DNA of 64,000 nucleotides from Hemerocallis citrina. Lineage: Eukaryota > Streptophyta > Magnoliopsida > Asparagales > Asphodelaceae. The stretch is taken from NCBI GenBank assembly GCA_017893485.1, contig JACEHZ010000198.1:558001-622000 (forward strand), written 5' to 3'. The position numbers and the translations under genes are program-made. The notes beneath the pieces are model-generated. The model saw only the letters and a program-made list of their open reading frames with translations, did not search any database and was not told where the DNA came from. Positions within the stretch are counted from its first letter, which is position 1, and every line of letters begins with the position of its first letter. Below are positions 22,103 through 35,166 of the stretch, piece by piece.

Positions 22103-25100
22103 TGTCATGCCCCGCTTCCCAAAAAGAGAATACGAAATACGAATACGCGACAAAAGCCCTGCGAATGATTTTCATCATCCATAAGCTGTTCAAAAATCTT
22201 TACAACATTTCACAGAAATAATTAGAGTCGGAAGCAAAAGAATCAACCAAGTATGCATATATGAATCAAAATACCAACAAGAATACTTGAAACAAAATAT
22301 ATTAATCTCAAATAATTCAGATCTGAATAAGTCAAATCCTGGGTCACATTGCCCAAATAAAAATAAATCCAAGTACAAGATACATTATTCAAATAGCAAT
22401 AGGAAATAATAATAGCAGGAAAATCATGATACCAAAACTCCAGCATCTAGTATCTCATCTCGCCTATTCCATCTGGCAACTGGTCTCCAAAATCTGTAAT
22501 TTAACAATTGCATAAATAGAAAAAAGAAAACAAACTCCCATTAATGCAAGTTACGGGCCGCTAGTAGTGCAGGATATAAGTACATAGGTACCGATAACTA
22601 ATAACATGGAATACACATGATAACAAAATAGAATACTAGCATGACAAGATGAACAAGTGTAAGCAGCATGTATCAAGTGTCAAGTAAAACAAGGATCATG
22701 TAAATGAGTAACAAGTATCCAGTAGCAAGTGAACAAGTATCAAGTGTCAAGTGAACAAGTATTATGTAAACAAGCAACAAGTGTCGAGCAAGCAGGTAAA
22801 CGGGTAATCAAGTATACAGGTAACATGTATCAGGCAAGCGTGTAACAGGTTTCATGTTATGTCAAGTCTTGTGTTATCACTAATTAGGTAGCACTTCATG
22901 CATCCATACTTTTATTACATGGTTGCTACATTCAAACAGTTTCGTTTAGATTTCGTAGGAGATTCTATAGGTCATGTACTCGGGTATCACAGAATCACAG
23001 AACTTGTTCGGTAACTTGATCGGTAACTTAATCGGTAACAGAAATTAACTTGATCGGTAAACTTGATCGGTAACTTGATCGGTAACAGAAATTTACTTGA
23101 TCGGTAACTTGATCAGTAAACTTGATCGATAAACTTGATCGGTAACTTGATCGGTAAACTTGATCGGTAAACTTGATCGGTAACTTGATCAGTAAACTTG
23201 ATCGGTAACAGAAATTAACTTGATCGGTAAACTTGATCGGTAACATGTCATACGGGAAACACGAGTCCCCTTCCGAGTACAGGCTTCTATAATATTGTCC
23301 ACTACTAAATCTTTCCCTTAAAGCCCGGCTTGGTTATTTATTATTAGGGTCAAAAAATCTTGTATGTGTCATGAAACAGGGCAAGTATATCATGGTATAA
23401 TCAAGTAACAAGTTCAAGTTGTAAGATAAACACGTACGGGTGAAAGATAACACACAAAAGAATAAAATATCCAAATTTCTAGTTCAGGATAGTAAGACCA
23501 AACTGTAGTAAAACTGAGATTACCGTTGCTACAAGCATGCAAACCTGAATCCGTCGAAAGGTCTAGAAAATAGACTCCCAGCCGAATCCAACGAACATAT
23601 ATAAGTCATATATTATTTCATAAAATCAAGTCTCAAAACAGGTTTGAATCCAGAAAAATTCGTTCAGTTAGAAATCAGAAGATTGTATTCAAAGTAAGAA
23701 AAACAGCATGAAAACACATTAATTAATCCACAAAAAATCTGGGGTATTCCCCTATATGTATAGTAACAGAAAATCAAGTTTCATAATTTTCTAAAAAAAA
23801 TAGAGTAGTCAAGTAAAATCAGAAAACATCAAGACACGACAGTTTTGCAAATCTGAAATCATAAACACTGTGGTACGAAAACAGAAATAACTCACAAACT
23901 AGAAATCGAAATCGAAATTCACTAAAAGGGTAATAAAATAGATACAGCATGCTAATTTTCATATTCAGAAATATTTTACAAACAACAAGTAGAAATAGGT
24001 CCAAAATCAAGTTCTTTACTGAACAGCGAGAAAAATATGCTAGTATAGTAATTGTTTGGAAACATAGAACGGTTTGTAAAACTAATCAAATAAATCCATA
24101 AAAATTTTGGGTTAATCCCAATCAAGTCAAGAAGTACTGAGTAAAATTTCAGATCAAAATAATAATTTTAACACCATAATAAAAATAGATTACTCTTCAG
24201 AAATCATAGAAAACAAAATCTGGAAATCTTTCGACACAACTACAGTAAAATCGACATAACTCACAAACTGTAAAACGAAACTGAGATCCGTCAAAAGGTT
24301 TGGAAAATAGACAAAATTCTCTACAAATCATGTTCACAAAATACTTTCAAATTCTGACCTTAATAGGGTCTAAAATACTGATCAAAACGAGAAAACCGGC
24401 AAAACTAAAAATATCTAATGTGCACAAAATCCACTAGTTCATATAGAACTCATCCAAAACACAACCAAATACGAAATAGAGTATACTAGATGTCCAAGCA
24501 ATATGATATAGGGTATTTTACAAGTATTCAACAAGTATAACACGAATAACACATCAAGCACAAGTATCACAAGATAGCATTAACATACACATCAAAAGTG
24601 GTCAACCCTAGGTTAATTCATGTCATTTATGTCGTGAGGCAACTACGGTCAATCATCACAATAGAGACAATATCAACAAGGGGATTCACAAACAAATTGT
24701 CTCTAGAACCCAACTACACTACAAGGGGTATTTAGTACTTGTATTTGCAAAGGAATTTGATAAAGTTACTTGCCTTAAAGATGACGACGAAAACGACGAA
24801 GTAAGAGCAAGAATAATGGGAACGGATTCCTGGGCAACAAACACGAATTTCACCGAACGAACTACAAAACCACGAGAAAAATCTACAAACAACTAACGAA
24901 CCCACGAGTAACAAATTAAACACCACGAACAATGAACGACGAATCCCCAAAGGACACAACCCAAACTCACTCGCACACGATGACAGCACAACGAGATGCT
25001 GTCGCTGCTGTTGCGAGTTATGGCAGTCGGCGAGAACAATGCCGGCGGGATGTAGCGGCGGCTGAGCGACGGAAGACGGGACCCAGGCACCGGGAGGCGG

Positions 25101-25925
25101 GTGCAGCCAGGCAGAGGGTGCACAAGATTGGGAGAGCGGTGGGTTGTGGTGACAGGGCTTGGGAGAGAGATGGGTGCAGGAGGTCGGGGGATCTCGAGAG
25201 TGGATCAGGTGGTCGGAGAGGGAGAGAGATGGACAGTAGATGGTGCACTGGCGGCTAGGGAGTTTTAGGGTTGATGGGTTTCGGGATAACAACAGGCGGC
25301 TAGGTGACGGGGTAAACAGTGGAGGGGGGTAATATATAGGGTAGGATATTTAGGGTTAGGCTGATAGGGGTTTCGGGTGTGGGTAGTTTAGGGTGTTAAC
25401 GGGTCTGGGTAATAACTGGGTATGGATGTATTAGGGGAAAGTGGGTATATGGTTGATGGGTTAAGATATATGGGTTTGGGTATAAAGGGGTAATGCGTAT
25501 TGGGTTAATAAATGGGCGTATAAGGTTATAAAATCTAGTAAGAAAACTTAAAATAACTTATAAAATATATTTTATAAAATATTGTAATTTACATTACAAT
25601 ATAGACTTTATTTAAAATAACTACAAATATAATTTATAAATAAAACTAGGTTTTTAATAACCAATCAAAGTAATAACCATAATAAAAATAATAGTAATAA
25701 TAATAATACTGAACAGTACTAATAACAATAATAATCATAAACATAAACATAATAATAATAATACTAATAATAACCGAAAACAAACAAAATTATTGATAGA
25801 TTTTAATAGAAGATCCAATAGTACAATATGACAAAAGAATTTGAAAACCGAAAAAAAATAATTTGCAAAAATTTTAAAATAAAGAAAATACACAAAAATA
25901 CATTTTTGGGAAAACATGGGTTACA
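22103..25925 (-). mobile_element. Probable solo LTR of 3.8 kb inside copia pol
   Basis: Plus-strand ends are TGTCATGCCCCG (22103) and GGGTTACA (to 25925). The 5-bp TSD agaaa is perfect (22098-22102, 25926-25930). Excision with one TSD copy restores the copia reading frame. Minus orientation is likelier: the minus strand then ends GCGGGGCATGACA and carries a pyrimidine-rich leader (25250-24890) followed by a donor-like AAGGCAAGTAAC near 24770. No coding domain is seen. The 186-residue minus ORF at 24732-25292 is Pro/Ser/Cys-rich and leader-like. Confidence 0.75.
23005..23250. repeat. Minisatellite of ACTTGATCGGTAA units
   Basis: About 15 imperfect units of 12-14 bp (ACTTGATCGGTAA, some followed by CAGAAATT) lie inside the solo LTR. 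A looser region of CAAGTGTCAAGT-like words precedes it (22660-22860). Confidence 0.9.
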
Positions 25926-28801
25926 AGAAATCAGATATTTGGCTATGGCAACGACGTCTAGGACATGCTTCTTTTGGTTATTTGAAGAAATTATTTCCAA
26001 GTTTATTTTTGAAGTTGGATATTTCTATCTTTCGGTGTGATGTGTGTGAACTCGCAAAAAGTCACCGTCTCTTTTCCTCCAAGTCAAAGTAGAAGCTCTC
26101 TTCCATTTATGATTATCCATTCTGATGGTTGGGGTCCATCCAAAACCACTACATTTGGAGGAGCCAAATAGTTTGTGACATTTATTGATGACTGTACTCG
26201 TATGACCTGAATTTGTTTGATGAAGTCGAAAAATGAAGTTAGTGGCTTGTTTCAAAAATTTCACAAGTATGTTATGATTCAGTATAAATCACATATTCAA
26301 GTTCTTAGGAGTGATAATGGCGGAGAGTACCTGAGTTCAAATCTGTAGCAATATTTGGTAGAACATGGTATTATTCACCAGACTACATGCTCATATACAC
26401 CTCAACAGAATGGGATTGCAAAAAGAAAAAATAGACACTTGCTCAAGGTGGTCCGTGCTTCTCTTATCCATGAAAATATGCCACTCATTTATTGGGAGGA
26501 AGCCCTTGCTTCTGCTGCATACTTAGTCAACCGAGTTCCCTCTAGTATCCTAAACTTTCTCACACCATTTCAAGTATTAACTGAAGCTGTGAATGCACCA
26601 AAAGTAGTCAACTTGCCACCTCGTGTGTTTGGGTGTGTTGCATTTTTTCATCTTCATCAACATGAACGCAATAAGTTAACTCCTCGAGCTTTCTGCTGTG
26701 TTTTCGTAGGATATGCACAGGATAAGAAAGGGTACTGGTGCTATCACCCACCAACTCAAAGGATATTTGTGACTATGGATGTTGTGTTCCATGAAGATGA
26801 GATGTATTTTTCTTCTACGACTGAACTTCAGGGGGAGAACCGAAGTGAAGTTCCTACTCTTGGGTATGATGAAGGGCTTAGTGAAGTTCATACTCTTGGG
26901 TATGATGAAGTAATTACCAGTCAGAATAAATAACTGGATACAAATAATGGCGAACACTTGAATGAAGACCTAGCAAGGGAGGAAGACCCTCACGAAGAAG
27001 TGCAACCAAGGGAAGAAGCCCCTCTTAAAGAATTGCAACCAGTACCAAATCTCAGTGAGAGTGAACCGTCAGAATCCCATAACCAATCATCATCGTTGTC
27101 CGAAGCTCCTAGAAGAGAACTCCTGTACCGTACTAATAGAGGTATTCCAAAACCCACTTATGAACCTGATCCTACTAGTAACGTCAAATATCCCATGAGT
27201 AATTATGTATCCACTCACCGCTTGTCGGAATCAAATATGTAATTTGTAAATCAATTATCTACTATATCTATTCCTAACAGTGTGCAGGAAGCCCTTACTG
27301 ATCCAAGGTGGAAAGCAGCAATGGATGAGGTGATAAAGTCCTCGAAAAAGAATGAGACTTGGGAGATAGTCGAGCTACCAGAAGGGAAGAAGCCAATAGG
27401 ATGCAGATGGATTTATACGGTAAAGTATAAGTCCGATGGTTCAATAGAGCGATACAAAGTAAGGCTGGTTGCTAAAGGATACACTCAAATGTATGGAATT
27501 GATTATGAAGATACATTCGCACCTGTGGCAAAATTCAATACTGTCCTACTATCACTTGCTGTAAATCTTGATTGACCGTTGGAGCAATTTGATGTGAAGA
27601 ATGCTTTTTTGCAAGGGAAATTGATAGAAGAGGTTTATATGGATCTTCCACCAGGGTGGAACAGACCAGTCCAACACAGCAATAAAGTATGTCGTTTGAA
27701 AAAAGCATTGTATGGACTTAAGCAGTCGCCAAGAGCTTGGTTCGGGAGGTTTAAAAAAGCAATAAGGACATTCAGATATTATCAGAGTAATTCAGATCAT
27801 ATCTTATTCCTGAAAAGAAAAGAAGGTAAGATTACTACTCTCATTATATATGTGGATGACATGATAGTAACTGGAAATGATTCTCAAGAGAGAATAACAT
27901 TGAAGAGCTACTTGTCATAGGAGTTCGAAATGAAGGATCTTGGCTCTTTGAGATATTTTCTTGATATTGAAGTTTCTCGCTCGAGAAATGGTATATTTCT
28001 GTCTCAAAAAAAGTATGCTCTCGATTTATTAAAAGAAACTGGAATGTCTGCTTGTCAGCCGATTGGTACACCATTAGAAGAAGGACTGAAATTTTGAAAC
28101 GAATCTGATCATGTGCCTTGTGATAAGGAAAGATATCAGAAATTGGTTGGACGACTGATGTATCTTGCGCATACACGGCCAGATTTATCATATGCTTTAA
28201 GTGTGGTAAGTCAGTTTATGCATGCACCTCAGGAACATCACATGGATACAGTGATGAGAATTCTGAGATATATTAAGTCTGCTCCAGGAAAAAGGGGTCC
28301 TATTTGCGAAACATGGTCACTTGAAGGTTGAGGCATATATTGATGCTGATTGGGTAGGATCTATAATTGATAGGCGCTCTACTTCTGGATACTTCACCTT
28401 TCTTGGAGGAAATATAGTTACATGGAGAAGCAAGAAGCAGAATGTGGTTGTACGCTCTAATGCAGAGGCTGAGTATCACGGAGTAGCTCTATGTATAGCG
28501 GAAGTTTTATGGCTGAAACTCTTGTTACAGGACTTAGGCTATGATCCGAATGAACCTATAAAGGTGTATTGTGACAGTCAAGCAGCATGTGATATTTCCA
28601 CCAATCCAGTTCAACATGATATGATGAAATATGTAGAGGTGGATAGATTCTTCATCAAGGAGAAATTGGATGAGAAAGTCATTGAGATATCTAAAGTGAA
28701 GTCAGAAGATCAGCTCGCAGATATCCTGACCAAGACAGTTTCGAGTCGGCTCTTCTTGAAATTTGTTGACAAGTTGGGCATGTTCAATATCTATGCACCA
28801 A

Positions 28802-28813
28802 CTTGAGGGAGCT
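28802..28813 (+). other. Copia polypurine tract
   Basis: TTGAGGGAGCT just before the 3' LTR start (28814) is the purine-rich plus-strand primer site of the copia element. Confidence 0.75.
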
Positions 28814-28824
28814 TATTGAAATGT
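28814..28824 (+). repeat. Copia 3' LTR, first 11 bp before the LARD
   Basis: TATTGAAATGT matches the 5' LTR start TGTTGAAATGT with one change. The LTR is cut here by the long-LTR element and resumes at 39017. Confidence 0.85.
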
Positions 28825-29516
28825 TGTAACACCCCGCAAAATTTAAATGACAATTTTGCCCTCGGGTGTTACGCACGTGCATTTTGTACTGTTACTGATT
28901 ATATCCATAACGCATTTTGATATATATTTTGAAATCCGATTATTTATGCAATCCCGTATTCTTAAAAGCCCATTTGAGACAACTCAAATGCTAAATTTCA
29001 ATATTTGAGTTTTACGTGCTTTTTACGTATTATCGATGCACGTGTCGATTTCGGGTATTCCACCATCACGTGCAAAGTTTTCGATGGATTTCAATTATTT
29101 ATTTTTATAAACATTTTTAAATTCATTTTGTGAACGGAATTCAATTTTTTGTCTATTTTTAATTAAAATAATTTTTCTACGTGCAATACACGTGTTTTTT
29201 TGTACGTTTGAGTACATTATTGTATATGTATATTAAATATATTCTTATATTGCATCCCGATTAATTATAAATATATTTTTCCGGTTGATAAAGTCAATTT
29301 TGTATTTTTGAGATTTTACGGGCGATGCACGTGTTTTCGGTGCACGTGTTTAAGAGTATTCTTCTTTCAAAATAAATTTCATGAAATTTTGGTTGTCTAT
29401 TTTAATTGTTCATGAAAAGTATGATTTTTTTTTAAAGTTAATTTTATATGTTTATTATATATATAAATAATTGTTTTAAAGGGATTAATTAAATAAATTA
29501 TTTTGTAGTGTACACA

Positions 29517-29575
29517 AAGCACGTGCACGTGCACACGTGCGATGTGCACACCTTTGGGGCCGGGCTGTTTATAAG
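29517..29575 (+). promoter_or_regulatory. G-box cluster plus TATA box in the LARD LTR
   Basis: GCACGTGCACGTGCACACGTGC (29519 on) holds three overlapping ACGTG cores, two of them full CACGTG G-boxes, about 30-45 bp before TTTATAAG. About ten more ACGTG cores are spread over 28870-29350. G-box/ABRE cores are bound by plant bZIP and bHLH factors, so stress-, ABA- or light-linked transcription is a reasonable inference. The block is repeated in the 3' LTR (35845-35898). Confidence 0.6.
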
Positions 29576-30002
29576 AAGAGGGAAAACTAAAAATTTTGAT
29601 TTTAAAAGTAGGAGGGAAAGCAAGTTTTGAATTTTAGAAAATGGGGTTAGTGGTGTTCATGTGAGAGGTGGTTATTCTAACTACCCATTAATTAATCTAT
29701 AAAAACACATCTAAGTCTCTCTCACCCTCTCATCCCTCCCTTCCTTGTTTCAATTTCGAAAGCATCAATGTCCAGCATGCCATGATGCTTCTCCACCTAT
29801 TCATATGACTACATATGTATATATAGCTCCTAATCTATATATGTATATATGTAGGTATATGTGCTACTCCATTTCCTTCATCCTTGTCCTCTCTCTTTCC
29901 GAGAAGCCCCAGACCACTCCACTATCCTACTCCACCTACTCTTACACAAATCCATACCTATTCATCATATGTATATATATACAATTATGTACATATATAT
30001 AT

Positions 30003-30061
<59 letters not shown>

Positions 30062-30796
30062 TATACACCTATAAAGACAAAATGAGATTGGATTTGCATT
30101 TTCTGGGTGCTGCCGAAAATGGAGAAGGAAGTGTGGGCTTGCTTTGGTGCGCGGATTTCGAAGAGTTTGCAATTGGAGTTTTTATAGGAGCTCTTAATTT
30201 TAGGAGTTCATTCGAGTACAAATGCTTCAACTTTAGGTAGGTGTTTCTTAAATCCTTTCTAATTTAGGAGTAGAAATTGCATGATAGACAATAGACAATT
30301 TATTTGTTGAATTTGAGTTGGTATGATGAGATTGCATGCAAATTAATGTAGAGTTGAATTGCTAAATTTTTATTGGTGTGGTAGATGCAAATTGCTTATT
30401 CTATTTCCTAAATTGTTATGATTGTTAGTTGAAGTGATTTGTATGAAATTGATGCATGTTGAGACATTGGTTAAAATAATGTAAATGTGTAGAAAAGAAT
30501 TGTTGGTTGCTAATGTGGCAAGGAAGTGCGGTTCTAACCTCAAAATATTTATTTTTATGAGTTTAGAGATTTTTTTATAAACTAATTTTTGATAAAGATA
30601 ACATTCTACTTGGAAAATTGATTGTATATGTTTTTATGCATTTTAAGGATTTTATTGAAAAATGAGAAACTTGTGAATTTGAGAACATGTACGATATTGG
30701 TTTTCAAAGGAATACATTTTAGAAATGATCTTTATTTTTGTAGAGGTACAAATCAATTTGAAAGGTCGAAAAATATATTCAGGCTGCAACTGGTAC

Positions 30797-31113
30797 AATC
30801 GACAGTCGACCGAGCTAGAGTCGGCAGTCGACTGTCAAGCATTAAAATTTTTGGATTTATCGGCCGGACAGTCGACTGTCTATTTTCACAGTCGACTGCT
30901 ACTGTTTTGAAATTCGATGTTTGTATTTTCAAAGTTTCACAGAACAGTTGACTGATTCTTTGCCAACAGTCGACTGAACCGACTATACTGTTTTTGAAGT
31001 TTCAAGTTTTCACTGAATGGTCAACTGGATATTTTCACAGTCGACTGAACTGGCCCTTTTGAGTTTGAGAACTCGCAAAACAGCCGACTGGCCACTTTTC
31101 ACTGTCGACTGCT
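30797..31113. repeat. Array of CAGTCGACTG palindromes in the LARD 5' LTR
   Basis: Five exact CAGTCGACTG decamers and about five one- or two-base variants lie within about 320 bp, spaced irregularly. The 3' LTR copy (37317-37630) keeps four exact decamers. Confidence 0.85.
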
Positions 31114-32496
31114 AATGTCTTTAATGATGAATTTTTCTTGAGTATTAGATTGATTTCTGACATGTGAAAGTTGAATAAGATTGAATACGAGATTTTATGA
31201 TTATTAACACTTGATTGAGCTTATTGTGAAATGCACACAAGGGTGTGAATGATGAAATTGATAAAGAGATTGAATTGAATTGTTCACATGTTATGAGATT
31301 ATAAAAGAAATATTTTTGAGAAAGAGTTTGTGAACAAAAGAAATGGAAATGATCATTTGAGATTGATTATGAATTATTGTTGATCTCTAGGAAGAGATAG
31401 TTGTTGGAATCTAGAGGCTAGGCGAGACCCTAGTGACCGGCAGTATTATTCATAATTGTGAGAGCTAACCGTTGAGGGTTGAGCGTCTCTTGAGAAGTAG
31501 CCAGGTAGGCTGACTGTCTCTGTTATTTTGATTTAAGTCCGGTAGGGTAAACTAGCTCTAGGTTGTCATGATTATCTTTTAAAACAAACTTTGTAAGGAT
31601 TAGATACATAGTAAAGATGTGATGAAAGTAAGAGAAAAACACAAGTATGAGGGCCATCGGATTGGCGGTGTGAGAGTGATCCACAGACTGCCTGCTTGAT
31701 GCGTCATGATATGGCGTGGGCACTACTCCAGAATTATCGTCCCGGTGGCGACGCTTGTGGGGTGTTTAGTGGCTGCGGGTGGTGCCATTGTTCCATGGCA
31801 GAGGCTGAATTGTCCATAGTCTGCCTGCTCGATGCGTCATGTCAGTGCGTGGGATTCCCCTCCAGACTGACTGGACATGGGCTCGTAGATCATAGAACAT
31901 CTAGGATACTTACCGTAGTTACCGTAGTAGTGTAAGTCTTGGCGAGAGATTGAACCCTATAAGATGAAGTACGATTAAAGGCTTGTCCTCGGACCTATGT
32001 AGTATGGGATGCATAGAATCCGAACAAGTGCGCATTAGTGTCATGTAATATAATTAACTGCATTAAGGACTAAGTGCACAACACAATACGACATTAACAG
32101 GATAGTTCCTTTGTAGCTTTGTTGGTGATCAAGTTTGTGTTTCCTAAAGTATTTAAGAATCGTTATACTGTTTCCAGCATAGAGAGGATGGCCGTGTATA
32201 ATATTTCGTCAGCTGTAAGTGACTGACGTATCCACAGTTTTATATGCAGGACTTGGAGTTATAAGAAGATATAAAGATGACTTTGGTTGCTGATGATGAT
32301 TCAAATGACAAGTTGTTATAGTTGTACAATTGTTATTATTGTAATTCATTTATTCAGCTGCGTATTTATGTAAAAGATTCCGATGTAATATTATTGAATA
32401 AAAGTTTTAAATTTCTTGTAAAATTGTACGAAAGAAGTGTAAAGATCCTGTGGAATCTCGAATTCAGTTGTATTTGGAATTCGGGGTGTTATAGAG

Positions 32497-32510
32497 TGGT
32501 ATCAGATCCA
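32497..32510 (+). other. LARD primer-binding site
   Basis: TGGTATCAGATCCA starts three bases after the 5' LTR. It matches the initiator Met-tRNA site with one change (G to T). Confidence 0.8.
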
Positions 32511-35153
32511 CGCTTCAAAAGTAGTACAAATTTATAAGGAATGACACCCTAGAGTGGACATTAGAGTGTGAGTTCAGTTTATAGAGATTTAAATGTAAGT
32601 GATTTACATTTGTGTTGCTCTATACACTGATGTTTCCTCTTTCCTTTTGGATGGCTGGGGTCATGAATGGAAGTTGTTATTGAATTTGCATTCAACCTCA
32701 TTCATGATGCTCTCCTCGTATACAGTAATGTGAGATTATATGCGAACACATTTTCTCTGGGTATCAGAGTAGCGCAATGGAAGCGTGGTTGGTTTGAACC
32801 GTCATTCATGATACCTTACGCATAGACACACTTTCCCCTCAAATTATTTCCTGTGGACCTTCATCATAGTACTTTTCAACATTTAATATTTTTCAAATAA
32901 ATATTTTCTTATACTATTAAATCATTTCAATACCTATTATTTGTCTATTTTCCTTAGTCTTGATCTCTTTGAACTTGTTTTATTTGTCTTTCAGTCTTAA
33001 AGTTTTTCTTTCGTGTTTTATGTCACTTTATGTTCATATGTCTATATCTGCTATTACTTTACGTATTCTGTTAAATTTATACTACAATTATTATTTTCAA
33101 TTATAATTACATTTTGAGTTTTGCTTGTGAATTTTGCTTATGTGCATTCATTTTACATGATTTGATTTTGTGATGCGATATTCTTGTATTGTCCTATATA
33201 CTTTAGTATATTTTAACAAGATTGAAATATTTTATCCGTATAAATATAACAAACCAATTTGATTTATTGTCTGCATTCGATATTATCGTTATTGCATATT
33301 GTCTACTAATTTGTTTTGTTATATTTATAAATTTTGTAGTTTACGCTTCTTTAATATAATACATATACTCACTATTTATACTTTACTGTATTCTCAAATT
33401 TTAAATTGTCTTTAGATTCTTGATTACTATATATATTTTCATTTGATTTTTATATGTGACATGTATTTCAAGATACTTACTATATATATAATTTCACCAT
33501 CCTCCAATTACTACATTACTATTTTTATGTATAATTATTTATGTCAATTGCCCTAATTTGCTACACTACATCATTATTGTTTTTATTTGTACTTCCAACA
33601 CGTGCATATATTCTACATTATTTGTCTTGGTATTATAAATAATTTTTTCAGTACTGATAATTAGTACCGCCTATATTTGATATATCCTATACACCTATTT
33701 TTGATATTTCATTATGTAAAATCTTTTTCTATATCATTGATTTTTTTTTAACATAACACCATACTTTATTAAACATCCCAATATCTAAGTACATATGGAA
33801 GTTTTCATCTTTCCATCTCCCGTTTTGGTGCAACCTGATGTCGAGAAGGCAAATATGCAACTAGATGTCATTGGAGGCAAACTGCAACTGGACGTCGAGG
33901 AGGCAAAATCTGCAACCGAATGTCCAGAAGGCAAACTGCAACCGGATATCGTAGAAGCAATTTTGCAACTCGAGATCGAGATAGGCAAGTCTGCAGTTGG
34001 ATACCAACGAGGCGAACCTACACCAGAAGGATATTGTCTACTTAGATGACCCCTATTTTGTTTTTCTATAATATTTACCCACCACTATTCTATTTTTGTA
34101 CTAGCTTATAACATTTTGCAATCTATCATTATATCATTTATACTAATTTCTATATCTATCAAACTGGTGTATTTGCTACTTAATCTCAACTATCTTGCTG
34201 CTTTCTTCTTTATTTTAAATCTTTTAATGAGTAAGTATTTCATACATCTTCATCATGTTTTATATTGCTATTTGGTACTCACCTAACAAAAATAAAATTT
34301 GTATTTATACTTTTCTTTGATTCATAATTTGTTTTCTATATAATTAGTTTTCGCACTACTTTCAATAGTATGTTTTACTACTACGATGTCTTATTTAACT
34401 CCTACAAATCATTTATGAATTTCATATCATGCTATTTGTTTCACCCCTATAACTGTGATGCCTAGGTATGTATAAAATTTCGTATGCTGGTTTTTCTTCC
34501 TCTACTTGACAATTCGAAAGTATTTCGTTGTATGCCTTCCGTATCCTTAATTTTCAAATCTTATGTAGTTACCATACAAATTTATTTTTTTTTGTATACA
34601 GAATCATTTTATGTTTTCTATACTTTTACTATATTTCCTTCTTATATATTTCTCAAACTGCTATCCAACAGACTTCTTTTAAATTGCTAGTTTTTGTCGT
34701 ATAGTACCAATTTGGATTACGACTTTCTACCATTTATTACATTGATGAATTTTTAGTATTGAATCTATTTATAAAGTATCCATTGACTATGCTTCTCTTT
34801 ATCACATTGTTTCTTAACTATTTTACAATTAATGACTAAATTTATTTATCATTTTATCTAAAGGTTTACTTAATAGTATTTTGGTTGAAAACTCCTTTCA
34901 ATATATACTATCCTTTATTGTCGCATTTATTTTCTTATACTACTTTCTAGATTTTTTTTGTTCAATTCCCATAAAAATTTTGATACTCATAATTCTCTTA
35001 AATAGATTTTGTCTTATTCTTTCACATTGCTTACTTTTATGCTATATGTATTTTCTTAATGTTTGCAATTTTCTATATACTATAGTAATATTTTCTTTGG
35101 TGTGTACAAAATACAACCTTTACCATAGTGAGTTCTGGGGACGGAACTGTTCT
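32511..35153 (+). other. LARD internal domain, non-coding
   Basis: AT-rich DNA with no gag, protease, integrase or RT motif on either strand. The only ORF of note is 33795-34049 (84 codons), with repeats of about nine residues (QLDVIGGK, QLDVEEAK, QPDIVEAI) from an imperfect 27-30 bp tandem repeat. No function is claimed for it. Confidence 0.75.
33830..34015 (+). repeat. 27-30 bp imperfect tandem repeat with open frame
   Basis: Repeats of GGCAAA(C/A)TGCAAC-type words keep one frame open through about six degenerate units inside the LARD interior. Confidence 0.7.
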
Positions 35154-35166
35154 AAGGGGGGGAGAG
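35154..35166 (+). other. LARD polypurine tract
   Basis: AAGGGGGGGAGAG lies directly before the 3' LTR TG at 35167. Confidence 0.85.

Larger units (their letters stand above)
21389..28806 (+). pseudogene. Copia gag knuckle-protease-integrase-RT-RNase H relic
   Basis: In order: a decayed zinc knuckle (GHTKARCYK, about 21510), protease turn IDSGAIDHMS (21700), a pre-integrase block just after the solo LTR (RRLGHASFGY, 25950), integrase (FIDDCTR, LRSDNGGEY and TPQQNG, 26190-26420), a Glu-rich linker, RT ([14 protein letters not shown] and YVDDMIVTG near 27852), and RNase H (DADWVGS, EAEYHGVAL, 28321-28806). In-frame stops lie near 21777, 26169, 26209, 26346, 26931, 27240, 27573, 27918 and 28095, with a frame change near 28315. 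The 3.8-kb insertion at 22103-25925 splits it and its removal restores the frame. Non-functional. Confidence 0.92.
28825..32493 (+). repeat. LARD 5' LTR (3.67 kb)
   Basis: It starts TGTAACACCCCG and ends GGGGTGTTATA (C to T at the last-but-one base versus the 3' LTR). It holds an ACGTG-rich upstream part, a TTTATAAG TATA-like box at about 29568-29575, a CT-rich leader with an AGGTAGGTG donor-like site near 30235, a (TA)n run (30009-30059), and a CAGTCGACTG array (30797-31113). Confidence 0.9.

Noticed and set aside
23028..23246. Minus ORF with repeated DQVNFCYRSS-like words
   Set aside because: Translation of a minisatellite.
24732..25292. 186-codon minus ORF as a gene
   Set aside because: Low-complexity Pro/Ser/Cys composition in a leader-like stretch of an LTR; no domain.
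29745..30172. Tyr/Ile-repeat ORFs
   Set aside because: Artefacts of (TA)n runs in the LARD LTR; the same applies near 13003, 36130 and 36525.
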